From Bacteroidales bacterium (lineage in GTDB: Bacteria; Bacteroidota; Bacteroidia; Bacteroidales; WCHB1-69): 64,000 nt of DNA. Made by a program: the position numbers and the translations under genes. The stretch spans positions 1 through 64,000 of the forward strand of contig JAFZXM010000005.1 of assembly GCA_017616775.1 (NCBI GenBank). The letters are read 5' to 3'. This document shows positions 53,474 to 62,053 of the stretch, piece after piece (position 1 is the first letter of the stretch; each line of letters opens with the position of its first letter). The notes under the pieces were generated by a model. That model had not been told where the DNA came from, ran no database searches, and saw only the letters and a list, made by a program, of their open reading frames with translations.

Positions 53474-56215
53474 ATGATGGTTGATTTTGTCTTTTTTTTA
53501 ATGATCGTTTTATGTGCGGCCTTATTGGTTTTCCTATTGGTACGGCAATACAGGCTCGTTAAAGAATTTGAGCAAAACAAGGACCATTATTCTCAACAAA
53601 TCCACCTGTTTAACTCCGAATATGCCTCCATACAAGAACATTATATCTCCCGATCGGAAGAAAAATCTTTTACGACAAAATGGCAAGAGCTGTATGAGGA
53701 GATAAAAAAATACCGTCTGTCAAAAAAGCACCCTTTGTTTCAGGAGGTGCATGCGTTCCAGTCCGCCTTTTGCTCGCTGACGGATACTTTTCGCACCGCA
53801 AACGGAAACTTTATGTTGTCGGAATGCGAAAAACACAAAGCATTCTTTTCCGATATTGACGGCAAATCGTTGGATGAACAGCAAAAAGAGGCGGTGATTA
53901 CCGATGAAGACAGAATTCTGGTGCTTGCCGGTGCCGGCAGCGGAAAAACGCTTACCATTGCCGCAAAAGTAAAATATTTGTGCGAGCTGAAGCATATCAA
54001 TCCGCAAGATATACTCCTGATTTCTTTTACAAGAAAATCGGCACAAGAAATGACGGACAGAATTCAGCACAAACTCGGGATGAATGCGGAAGCAACCACT
54101 TTCCACAAGCTCGGACTTGACATCATCACCCGTGCCGACGGGGCCAGACCAGAAATCGCCGACGATGACGAACTCAACCGCTTTATTCAGGATTTTTTTG
54201 ACAATCACCTTTTAAATTATCCCGACCTTGTTAAAACGCTGACGGAATATTTCTCCTATTATCTTGACATTCCGAATGATCTTGGAAACTACTCTTCACT
54301 CGGAGAATACTATGAAGCGGAAAAAGACGCCGACCTGGAAACGCTCAAAACAAAATACGAACGTGAAAACTATATTCGCGAAAAAAGCGAAGAAAAAGCA
54401 AAAACACACCTTACGCTGAAAAATGAGAAAGTAAAAAGCAAGGAAGAAACCCTCATTGCCAACTTCCTGTTTTTGCACGGCATCAACTATGAATACGAAA
54501 AACGCTATCCTTTTGAAAGCGACGACCCGTCACAAAAGGCATATCATCCGGACTTTTACCTTACCGATTACGATATTTATTTGGAACATTTCGGAATTTC
54601 AAAGGAAGGCACAGTTCCATGGCTTTCTAAGGTGGAAGAGAAAAAATATCTGGAAGGTATCCGTTGGAAACGGGATTTTCACAAAAAAAACAAAACTACA
54701 CTGATAGAGACCTATTCCTATTATCAATCCGAAGGCATATTGCTAAAAAAATTGGAAGAAAAACTGCGTGCCAAAGGAGTGGAATTTCACATGAAGGACA
54801 CCACCGATGTTTTCAACATGGTATATGCCGACAAAAGCAACAAGTATTTTTCAGAATTTATCAAACTATGCTGCACCTTTATCACATTGTTTAAATCCAA
54901 CGGTTATAAAACAGAATATCTTGACACCCTGCAGAAACAATATGTTTCAAATCACCCCGGTGATTTTCTGCGTGAACGGACAAGCCGGTTTTTGGGAATC
55001 ATAAAAATATTATTGACAGCCTATCAGCAATATCTTTCCGACAACAATACGATAGATTTCTCCGACATGATCAACCTTGCCGCCGAAAAGGTGTCTTCGG
55101 GTTGTGACATTCCATCCTATCGCTATATCATTGTAGATGAATACCAAGATATTTCACAGTCCCGTTTCCATTTGCTAAAGGCTATTGCCGACCAAACGCG
55201 GGCAAAAGTTTTCTGCGTGGGTGATGACTGGCAGTCCATTTACCGTTTTGCAGGCAGCGATATATCATTGTTCACTGATTTTGAAAAATATTTTGGATAC
55301 ACCAAAGTATTGAAGATAGAAAAAACATATCGTAATTCTCAACAACTCATAGACGAGGCTTCCCGTTTTATTAAACAAAATCCTTTCCAATTACGCAAAG
55401 ATCTGCATTCTGACAAAAACATAAATTATCCACTCGTTTTTTTAGGCTATGAAGATAATCCGAAATATGTATTGCAAAAAGCGATTGACAAAATTGCGGC
55501 TGATTCCGGAACAAATTCCTCCATTTTGCTTTTGGGACGCACCAATTATGATACAGATATTATTCAAAAAACAGGTTTATTCAGAATTTTCAACGAAAAA
55601 ATAGAATATCTGCCTTTGCCGGAATTAAAAATCAATTTCCTTTCGGTTCACAAATCCAAAGGATTAGAAGCCGACAATGTGATAATTTTGAATTTCAAAA
55701 ACGACAAACTCGGCTTTCCCAACCAAATTGCGGATGATGAAGTGCTGAATTTTGTCCTCACCCATGCAGAAAGTTTTAAATATGCCGAAGAACGCCGTTT
55801 GTTTTACGTTGCCCTCACCCGCACCAAGAATCGGACATATATACTTACCGACAACAAAAATCCTTCTCCGTTTTTCAAAGAATTTACCGAATCGGAATCG
55901 GTTTGTTTTGTCGCTATCGAAAAACAAACCGACGAAAATCACATATATTGTCCCCGCTGCAAAACAGGCACACTTCTGAAAGTAGAAAACAACGGAAAAT
56001 CATTTGTCGGATGCTCCAATTTTCCGAAATGCGACTATATTTTACACAATACATCCGTTTTATCACATCCGAAAAAATGTCCTGCATGCGGAGGTTTTCT
56101 TGTCATACGGAAAGACAAGAACAAACACCGTTTCATCGGTTGCACCAATTATCCGTATTGTACCTACTCCGAATCCATCAAAAAAGAAAACACCTCTCTT
56201 TTCCATCAATGGTAG
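53474..56215 (+). CDS. UvrD/Rep-type helicase with nuclease-like insertion and zinc fingers
   Basis: 913 residues. A hydrophobic helix at the N-terminus (about 4-24) is followed by a coiled region, then the helicase: Walker A LAGAGSGKT (about 152), Ia ISFTRKSAQEM, Walker B IVDEYQDIS, motif III VGDDWQSIYRFAGSD and motifs V/VI SVHKSKGLEAD and ALTRTKNR. Between Ia and Walker B lies an insertion (about 320-440) with a PD-(D/E)xK-like pattern, HPDF (Asp360) and YLEHFG (Glu371). The end has two topoisomerase-type zinc fingers (C-x2-C...C-x8-C). The closest style is DNA helicase IV (HelD). Likely a DNA repair enzyme, perhaps near the membrane. It is convergent with the next gene across one hairpin. 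Confidence 0.9.
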   Translation: MMVDFVFFLMIVLCAALLVFLLVRQYRLVKEFEQNKDHYSQQIHLFNSEYASIQEHYISRSEEKSFTTKWQELYEEIKKYRLSKKHPLFQEVHAFQSAFCSLTDTFRTANGNFMLSECEKHKAFFSDIDGKSLDEQQKEAVITDEDRILVLAGAGSGKTLTIAAKVKYLCELKHINPQDILLISFTRKSAQEMTDRIQHKLGMNAEATTFHKLGLDIITRADGARPEIADDDELNRFIQDFFDNHLLNYPDLVKTLTEYFSYYLDIPNDLGNYSSLGEYYEAEKDADLETLKTKYERENYIREKSEEKAKTHLTLKNEKVKSKEETLIANFLFLHGINYEYEKRYPFESDDPSQKAYHPDFYLTDYDIYLEHFGISKEGTVPWLSKVEEKKYLEGIRWKRDFHKKNKTTLIETYSYYQSEGILLKKLEEKLRAKGVEFHMKDTTDVFNMVYADKSNKYFSEFIKLCCTFITLFKSNGYKTEYLDTLQKQYVSNHPGDFLRERTSRFLGIIKILLTAYQQYLSDNNTIDFSDMINLAAEKVSSGCDIPSYRYIIVDEYQDISQSRFHLLKAIADQTRAKVFCVGDDWQSIYRFAGSDISLFTDFEKYFGYTKVLKIEKTYRNSQQLIDEASRFIKQNPFQLRKDLHSDKNINYPLVFLGYEDNPKYVLQKAIDKIAADSGTNSSILLLGRTNYDTDIIQKTGLFRIFNEKIEYLPLPELKINFLSVHKSKGLEADNVIILNFKNDKLGFPNQIADDEVLNFVLTHAESFKYAEERRLFYVALTRTKNRTYILTDNKNPSPFFKEFTESESVCFVAIEKQTDENHIYCPRCKTGTLLKVENNGKSFVGCSNFPKCDYILHNTSVLSHPKKCPACGGFLVIRKDKNKHRFIGCTNYPYCTYSESIKKENTSLFHQW

Positions 56216-56235
56216 GACAAAATCTGTTTGTCCTA
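56213..56235. terminator. Shared hairpin of two convergent genes
   Basis: TAGGACAAA (56213-56221) and TTTGTCCTA (56227-56235) form a 9-bp perfect stem. The left arm begins with the helicase stop codon and the right arm holds the stop codon of the minus-strand gene. There is little T-run, so termination is inferred from position. Confidence 0.55.
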
Positions 56236-57105
56236 ATTATCATTATTTATATCAACTCTTGTCCGGTAAGGGTAAATCCTACCAACGTTATCGCGTGAAA
56301 TATATTGACCATTGATGAGATAGGTTTTCCAAGGATGAATATTTTTTAATAAATTCTTCATCTGATCACTTAACTCTTTTATTTCTTGCCTTTCTCCTTG
56401 ACACCGAATAGATGCTTGAACTTTACAATCCACCAGATTTCCCAAGGAATCAACCTGAATAGGACTTATGAAAAACTTTAAACTATTTTCATCGTTTAAT
56501 TCCGGATAATCATCCAATTTTAGAGGTAATTTCTTCTTTACTTCTTCCTGTCCTTGATACCAAAGGTCATTAAGAGAAAAACCATCAATGACCAACCTAT
56601 TATGAAATGATTGCCGTTCTATTATCTGCCCTTGTTTTAAAGTAATCATTTGTTCTTGTTCGTAATTTCTTTCATAAGCACTGTGCACATATAATAAGAT
56701 TTCTCCTCGGGCAACCCTAATTGTACCCTTCACCCAAGTTGCCAATATTTCATCCTTATCGTAATATTTTTTGAATACACGATGCATGTCGGCAGAGGAA
56801 ATACAACGTTCAAAAAAACTTTTAGTTTCTTGGTCGTATAATTCAACTAATACACTATCAAGATACAATCTATCATTTTTAATACTCCAATAGCAAGTGT
56901 AACCATCCCAATTGGCGGTGGATTTAGAACGATATTCCGGCAGTATTCCTATGAAATTATGGTAAAGTACGGAATCTCTTTCAATTGGTTTGCCCAATAA
57001 TATCCACTGTTCTCCGTTTATAAAAATAATATCACCGGCCAATCCTGTGGCAAAGATGTTCAAAGATAATGTTATGATAAAAATACCTATAAGTAATTGC
57101 CTCAT
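56233..57105 (-). CDS. Secreted protein of unknown function
   Basis: 290 residues with a signal peptide (about 1-20). The body has mixed alpha/beta character with many Tyr, Arg and Asp; near the C-terminus a stretch of the form V-D-S-L-G-N-L-V-D followed by a helix and a W-K-T-Y-L-I-N-G-Q-Y end resembles a TonB C-terminal domain, but only loosely. No family recognised. A promoter motif is 21 nt upstream. It is a single gene, convergent with the helicase. Confidence 0.65.
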   Translation of the reverse strand: MRQLLIGIFIITLSLNIFATGLAGDIIFINGEQWILLGKPIERDSVLYHNFIGILPEYRSKSTANWDGYTCYWSIKNDRLYLDSVLVELYDQETKSFFERCISSADMHRVFKKYYDKDEILATWVKGTIRVARGEILLYVHSAYERNYEQEQMITLKQGQIIERQSFHNRLVIDGFSLNDLWYQGQEEVKKKLPLKLDDYPELNDENSLKFFISPIQVDSLGNLVDCKVQASIRCQGERQEIKELSDQMKNLLKNIHPWKTYLINGQYISRDNVGRIYPYRTRVDINNDN

Positions 57106-57126
57106 TTTTCAACTTATTTTAAAATG

Positions 57127-57134
57127 CAAAAATA
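57127..57134 (-). promoter_or_regulatory. -7 promoter element of the secreted-protein gene
   Basis: The minus strand reads TATTTTTG, matching TAnnTTTG, 21 nt before the start at 57105. Confidence 0.5.
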
Positions 57135-57310
57135 CTAAACTTACCGATATTAATTCCACATGGCAGAAAAAATTCAGAAAGAGACGTGTCTATTTATTGA
57201 AACTATGTTGAAACATATTTCAATTTTAAGCCGCATTCAAGTCACAAATGCAACTTTTGTTAAACAATTAATTTTTGCAAAAAAATAACAAAATGTATTC
57301 ATTTTCTAAT

Positions 57311-57318
57311 TATCTTTG
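57311..57318 (+). promoter_or_regulatory. -7 promoter element of the YD-repeat gene
   Basis: TATCTTTG matches TAnnTTTG, 67 nt before the ATG at 57386. Confidence 0.6.
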
Positions 57319-57385
57319 CAAAATGAAATAAAAATTTAGAGGTTACTTGATTTTTTTCTAGTTGAATTAAAATCCGTTGAGGTTT

Positions 57386-59449
57386 ATGAAAAAAATATTC
57401 ATTTTACTGCTAATCACCATCACCTTGATTTCGATTGGGGACGCGTTTGCACAAAGCAACCTGCACGATCGGCATATTGACAATTTGTTGCGTTTAGGAA
57501 ACTACAACGAGGCATACCAATACGCCAAACAACGCTGGCAAAAGCTCTCACCAGATAAAAGTCAGGCGTACAAGGACGCCACTGCCGACTATTACAGGAC
57601 GACCTATATGCTTGAAATGGCATACAAGTATCAGGAGAATTTCAGGGAAGCGTTAAAGCTCGATGAGGAGATGCTGGCCTTAATGAAACCTAAAACCGAT
57701 TATTTTGCCATCCGCAACAAGATTGTTTGCTACTCTGGTTTGGGAAATTATGAGAAAGCCGCAGAAAACAGAGCATTGTTGTACAAAGCATACAAAAAGA
57801 AAAAACTGCCTTGCGAATACGAGCTTTGTAACTACTACAACTTCGATTTTTTCAAGATGGACACCCTGAATATCTGGGGTTATGAATGGTACGACGAGTT
57901 GCCGAAAAACCGTTTCTCCACCAGTTTCACCAAGGTGGTCTATTACATTTACAGCACCAATCCCGACGGTAGCGACAAATATCAGCTCTACCGCCTGCAT
58001 TTGATTATGTTTCATGGAACAAATATGCCTTTCGACTACATCATGGAGAAACATATCTCAACGGAAAACGGCGAAAGGCGACACTCGTTGTATCAATACA
58101 CCTACAAGGAAAACATTGACTACAAAAAATTGCACAATGACGTAATAGAGATTGTCAAGGGTGGCAAAAAAAACGAAACTCAACAAAGTGCCCTTTATAA
58201 AGCAATTGAGGATTTTAACCTTGATACTGTCAATATATCCTTAGAAACCATTGAGCCACGAGAGAAAACCGAATACGTCTCCACTGAGCCTTACCAAGAT
58301 ATCTATCTTATCTATGGCCGATATAGGCATTTGGACATCTCGCTGAACGGAACTGTCAAGTCGGTAGTGCAAACCAAAGTGCCCGTTTCTTTATTGAAAA
58401 AGAACAACTCCTCAAAGAACGTTTATGTTCAACAACAAACATGGAAGTTTTCCCCAACGGGACATTTGTATCTTTGCCATATCAACAAAACTTTCATGAA
58501 GGATATTTTAGACTACGATATCAACGATAACAGGACTTTGTCTGGCGACAAGTATGACTCCACACATATAATCGCTTACTACAGTTTTAACTCCATCGGA
58601 CAAATGAATCAAGCCATAAATGAAAACTATAATAGCAAAGAAACTTTCAAATACGACAAAAACGGACACCTGACAAAAGTGGCAACCTATTATTGGGACA
58701 CTGATGTTTCGTGGGAGAACTCGATTGCTCTAAATGACGATGGGAAGCCGGTGCGAGTGGAGAGTAAAAACGGCAAAAAGAGTGTGGAGGTCTGTGACAC
58801 CTATTGCTATGACGATCGGGGCAATCTGGTGGCACATCAAAAGAACAATAGCAAAACAGGGCAATGGATGGATGCTTTTGTGTATGACAGCTTGGACAAT
58901 ATGATTTTCAAGGGTCGCTGTAAGGGCTATAAGGGAGACAACAGCACTTGTAACTGCAAAGACTTTAGCGCAAGTCGTGGGCATGAATATGACGACCGGC
59001 ATAATATGATCCGCGATTATTCCATCGGGGATTGGAAGCCCAGCGGAATGGACTGCTATTACCAATATGACAGCGCAGGAAGAGAGATTGAATCCAAGCA
59101 TTATGATGTGAAAGGCACGCAACGCACCTTTGACCGTCATATTCAAACCACCTACGATTCCGCCGGAAGAATCTTGAAAAAGGAGGCATTGGTCGGGGAA
59201 TTTAGGATTAACGAGTCCTTTTTCGACTACAAAATGGCTGTTTTGGAAGAATGGTCGTATGACGAGCACGGCAATCTGGTGGAGCATGTCGGTTATCAGA
59301 CAAAAGACAAACCGTACAAAATTGTCCGCTTCCAATATACTTACGACCAACATGGAAATTGGGTAAAACGTGTGTGTTATGAGGGAGTCAGCGATGATTC
59401 GATGACCGCAACGGAAGTTATGGAACGACAGATTGAGTATTACGAATAG
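57386..59449 (+). CDS. Secreted protein with TPR-like N-terminus and YD (RHS-like) repeats
   Basis: 687 residues from the ATG at 57386 (an in-frame TTG lies 9 nt upstream). A signal peptide (about 1-22) precedes two or three TPR-like helix pairs (about 27-130, with LLRLGNYNEAYQYA and GLGNYEKAAEN). The second half holds several YD-type repeats, such as FKYDKNGHL, CYDDRGNLV, QYDSAGREI, TYDSAGRIL, SYDEHGNLV and TYDQHGNWV, spaced 20 to 40 residues apart as in RHS/YD proteins. It lacks the long shell and toxin tip of true RHS proteins, so a polymorphic toxin is unlikely. Perhaps a surface or periplasmic carbohydrate-binding protein; function unknown. Confidence 0.78.
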   Translation: MKKIFILLLITITLISIGDAFAQSNLHDRHIDNLLRLGNYNEAYQYAKQRWQKLSPDKSQAYKDATADYYRTTYMLEMAYKYQENFREALKLDEEMLALMKPKTDYFAIRNKIVCYSGLGNYEKAAENRALLYKAYKKKKLPCEYELCNYYNFDFFKMDTLNIWGYEWYDELPKNRFSTSFTKVVYYIYSTNPDGSDKYQLYRLHLIMFHGTNMPFDYIMEKHISTENGERRHSLYQYTYKENIDYKKLHNDVIEIVKGGKKNETQQSALYKAIEDFNLDTVNISLETIEPREKTEYVSTEPYQDIYLIYGRYRHLDISLNGTVKSVVQTKVPVSLLKKNNSSKNVYVQQQTWKFSPTGHLYLCHINKTFMKDILDYDINDNRTLSGDKYDSTHIIAYYSFNSIGQMNQAINENYNSKETFKYDKNGHLTKVATYYWDTDVSWENSIALNDDGKPVRVESKNGKKSVEVCDTYCYDDRGNLVAHQKNNSKTGQWMDAFVYDSLDNMIFKGRCKGYKGDNSTCNCKDFSASRGHEYDDRHNMIRDYSIGDWKPSGMDCYYQYDSAGREIESKHYDVKGTQRTFDRHIQTTYDSAGRILKKEALVGEFRINESFFDYKMAVLEEWSYDEHGNLVEHVGYQTKDKPYKIVRFQYTYDQHGNWVKRVCYEGVSDDSMTATEVMERQIEYYE

Positions 59450-59600
59450 CTGATAGCTAAATGAGGTTGGCAAATTATACAGTATCCGCTGATAGCCGCT
59501 TTGATAGCCGGACTATGCTCACTTATTTAACTGATAGAAATTATTTTAACAATCTATAGTTTTCAAAACGCATTATTCATGGAAATCGGATACAAGCATT

Positions 59601-59668
59601 TTTCGTTTCCAAATTTCGGGGTCAGCGGATATTTGAATGAAAAAAATTTCGGGGGTAGCGGATATTTT
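59601..59668 (+). repeat. Left copy of a 68-bp direct repeat
   Basis: It matches the copy at 61087-61154 at 64 of 68 positions. Inside it are two related units starting at 59611 and 59644, 33 nt apart, each built as AAATTTCGGGG, three variable bases and GCGGATATTT (the second reads AAATTTCGGGGGTAGCGGATATTT). A third, decayed unit starts at 59677, again 33 nt on. Read in one frame it would encode 11-residue units (N-F-G-x-S-G-Y-x-N-E-K) up to a stop. Confidence 0.9.
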
Positions 59669-59679
59669 GTATAAAAAAA

Positions 59680-59712
59680 TTTGCGGGGATAAAAAATTTT
59701 ATTGTACTTTTG
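59680..59712 (+). promoter_or_regulatory. Promoter of the DUF4143 ATPase gene, built on the repeat
   Basis: TTTG (59680-59683), 21-nt spacer and TACTTTTG (59705-59712) fit the Bacteroidota -33/-7 promoter. The -33 element lies in the third repeat unit. The ATG at 59733 follows 20 nt later. Confidence 0.6.
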
Positions 59713-59732
59713 CACCAAAATTACTAGATGAT

Positions 59733-61064
59733 ATGGAAAGAGTTTTCAAGAGAAAATTATACGATACTTTGTTAGACTGGAAGAAACGCCGTGCAGGCAA
59801 GACGGCATTGTTGGTTGAAGGGGCAAGACGTGTCGGCAAATCAACATTAGTGGAATATTTTGCACAAAAGGAATATGACTCTTATCTTTTGATAGACTTT
59901 AATAAAGCCCCCAAAAGAGTGTTTGAGCTATTTGAAGACATAAGCAATTTGGATAATCTGTTTGTGCAATTGCAACTGCTCTATTCTGTTGTATTGCATG
60001 AGCGTAAATCCGTTATTGTGTTTGATGAAGTACAAAAATGTCCTCTCGCAAGGCAGGCTATCAAGTATTTGGTACAAGACGGAAGATATGACTATATTGA
60101 AACAGGTTCACTTATCAGCATAAAGAAAAACACAAAAAACATTACTATTCCCAGTGAGGAAATACGTGTAAACATGTTTCCTCTGGACTTTGAGGAGTTC
60201 CGATGGGCAGTGTCTGACAATGTTTCGTTGCCGCTTATTAAACAATTTTTTGACAAAGGGCAAGCGTTGATGTCGGCACATCAAAAAATATTGTTTGATT
60301 TTCGTTTATATATGTTGGTCGGAGGTATGCCACAGGCTGTAAATGAATATATCAATACCAACAATTTGAGTTTGGTTGATGAAGTTAAACGCGATATTAT
60401 CAAACTCTATCTTGATGATTTTCAAAAGATAGACAGTAGCGGCAGAATTGAAAAACTCTACAAAAACATTCCTGCCCAGTTGAGCGGAAACATTGCTCGG
60501 TATCAACCTTATCAAATAGTTGGTGATAACGATAAAGATAAGATAACGGATTTGCTTCAATGTTTGGAAGATAGCAAAACGGTATTGTTTTGTCATAGGG
60601 TAAGCGACCCTAATGTAGGTTTGTCGCTAACCAAAGATTTATATCGCTATAAGATTTATACGGCAGATACGGGTCTTTTTATCACACTTTCTTTTTGGGA
60701 TAAGACCTTTACAGAGAATGTGATATATGAGAAATTGTTGCGAAACAGATTAGAGGCGAATCTCGGCTATATTTTTGAGAATATGGTGGCACAGATGCTT
60801 GTAACCAATGGCAATGAATTGTTCTACTCCACCTTTCCCAAAGACGAAAAGCATAATTATGAAGTGGATTTCCTTTTGTCTCGAGGTGAAAAAATTGTAC
60901 CCATAGAAGTAAAATCCTCAGGATACAAATCGCATAAATCCATTGAAGAATTTGTAAAACGTTACTCATCGCGTATCGGGAAAAGATATATTATATATAC
61001 GAAAGATTATAAGCAAGAAGAAAACTACATTTACTTACCTGTTTATATGACACCGTTTATATAA
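59733..61064 (+). CDS. AAA ATPase with DUF4143 nuclease-like C-terminus
   Basis: 443 residues from the ATG at 59733. The frame is open back to 59637, but that part translates the repeat and lies upstream of the promoter. The ATPase half has Walker A GARRVGKST (30-38), Walker B SVIVFDEVQ, and ETGSLISI as sensor. The DUF4143 half ends in a PD-(D/E)xK-like pattern: E-V-D-F in YEVDFLLSR and I-E-V-K-S about 16 residues on. The family is common in bacteria and of unknown biochemical role; mobile or defence links have been suggested for some members. It is bracketed by 68-bp direct repeats and no partner gene lies between them. Confidence 0.92.
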   Translation: MERVFKRKLYDTLLDWKKRRAGKTALLVEGARRVGKSTLVEYFAQKEYDSYLLIDFNKAPKRVFELFEDISNLDNLFVQLQLLYSVVLHERKSVIVFDEVQKCPLARQAIKYLVQDGRYDYIETGSLISIKKNTKNITIPSEEIRVNMFPLDFEEFRWAVSDNVSLPLIKQFFDKGQALMSAHQKILFDFRLYMLVGGMPQAVNEYINTNNLSLVDEVKRDIIKLYLDDFQKIDSSGRIEKLYKNIPAQLSGNIARYQPYQIVGDNDKDKITDLLQCLEDSKTVLFCHRVSDPNVGLSLTKDLYRYKIYTADTGLFITLSFWDKTFTENVIYEKLLRNRLEANLGYIFENMVAQMLVTNGNELFYSTFPKDEKHNYEVDFLLSRGEKIVPIEVKSSGYKSHKSIEEFVKRYSSRIGKRYIIYTKDYKQEENYIYLPVYMTPFI

Positions 61065-61086
61065 GTATTGCCTGCAGATCATTGTA

Positions 61087-61154
61087 TTTCGTTTCCAAAT
61101 TTCGGGGATGGCGGATATTTTAATGAAAAAAATTTCGGGGGTAGCGGATATTTT
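61087..61154 (+). repeat. Right copy of the 68-bp direct repeat
   Basis: It lies 22 nt after the ATPase stop. It carries two 33-nt-spaced units like the left copy and differs from it at four positions: a TCA to ATG block and one G to T. The third unit seen on the left is absent here. Confidence 0.9.
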
Positions 61155-61199
61155 TATCATTCATGCTTCCTGAAGCAGAAAAAATTTCCTATTTTTACT

Positions 61200-61694
61200 T
61201 TATCTTTTTATCCTTATGAAATGTCCTTCCTGAACGGCGGCAAATGTTGCCATAATAGCAATGATAACGATTGGAATAACGAATTCCAAATACAATGTCA
61301 AGGGAACACCGATGAATAGCAGCAAACCTGTCGCTTTATTGGCAAAGGTATGAGAAAAAACGCACTTTTTGTATATCAGCAAAGCACATATTTGGTTGAG
61401 GAATTTGATAACGACAATCACTCCTCCCCAAATCCACAGCCATTTTGGGAAGTTCAATATAGGGATAATCTGCCAGCATAAGCATACCACAAAAGCCAAA
61501 TCTGCCAAACTATCCAATAGGGCACCCGTTTTGTTCTCACAATGAAACTTCCGTGCCAAACATCCATCGGCTATATCGCTGATGCCGCAGAGAGCATAGA
61601 TTACCCAGAACACCTCACCTGCCACATCGCAGAAAAGCAGACAAAAAGAGCCTGCCATCCTGAGCATGGTTATGATATTTGGCAGCTGTTTCAT
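61200..61694 (-). CDS. CDP-alcohol phosphatidyltransferase family protein
   Basis: 164 residues, four to five hydrophobic helices. The catalytic motif D-x2-D-G-x2-A-R-x8-G-x3-D-x3-D is intact (DIADGCLARKF, GALLDSLAD, about 41-67). Such enzymes join a CDP-activated lipid to an alcohol such as glycerol phosphate, serine or inositol, at the inner membrane. It is shorter than PgsA (about 180), but no key residue is missing. The acceptor alcohol cannot be told. It starts 3 nt after the DUF3795 gene, so the two are probably co-transcribed. Confidence 0.88.
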   Translation of the reverse strand: MKQLPNIITMLRMAGSFCLLFCDVAGEVFWVIYALCGISDIADGCLARKFHCENKTGALLDSLADLAFVVCLCWQIIPILNFPKWLWIWGGVIVVIKFLNQICALLIYKKCVFSHTFANKATGLLLFIGVPLTLYLEFVIPIVIIAIMATFAAVQEGHFIRIKR

Positions 61695-61697
61695 TTT

Positions 61698-62036
61698 TTA
61701 CTTTCCTATTAGATTTTCCTTTGCCTCAACACAATTTTCCCAGATATCGCCAAGCTTTTTGCAGGTATTCTTATCTGTACACTCGCCACAAGTATCGTAT
61801 TTCTTGGCGGTTACACATTTATGAACCTCGCACAGATGGCTGCAGAAGTAGAACTTGACTCCTTCCACACGGCACCCCGTACAATTAATGCTCTCAGGTG
61901 TAATTTGATCGGTATGATTCATCTCGCACCACTTCTTGGCAACCTTGATGCGCATTTTGTCGTCGTTTTTAATCGTGGCAATGCGAGCCTCACAGGTCTC
62001 GCAATTAATGCCACAACAAGCAATCATCTTATTCAT
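61698..62036 (-). CDS. DUF3795 domain protein, Cys-rich
   Basis: 112 residues from the ATG at 62036; an upstream in-frame ATG would overlap the acetyltransferase gene. The pattern IACCGINCETCEAR at the start, then C-x2-C in NCTGCRVEG, the CSHLCEVHKC block and CGECTDKNTCKKL fits DUF3795, a small zinc- or iron-sulfur-binding fold of unknown role. Both neighbours are on the same strand with short gaps, so it belongs to the minus-strand group from 64000 to 61200. Confidence 0.85.
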   Translation of the reverse strand: MNKMIACCGINCETCEARIATIKNDDKMRIKVAKKWCEMNHTDQITPESINCTGCRVEGVKFYFCSHLCEVHKCVTAKKYDTCGECTDKNTCKKLGDIWENCVEAKENLIGK

Positions 62037-62053
62037 GTTTCGTATTTTATCAT

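Noticed and set aside
58730-59473. 247-residue open frame on the minus strand
   Set aside because: Antisense to the YD-repeat gene; the periodic hydrophobic pattern comes from reading those repeats backwards.
59637-59732. N-terminal extension of the ATPase from an ATG at 59637
   Set aside because: It would translate the repeat, lies upstream of a good promoter, and family members start near the MERVFKRKLYD position.
59601-61154. CRISPR array or CRISPR-like repeats
   Set aside because: The units are direct neighbours at a 33-nt period with an 8-nt gap and no variable spacers; only two or three units per cluster, and no cas genes.
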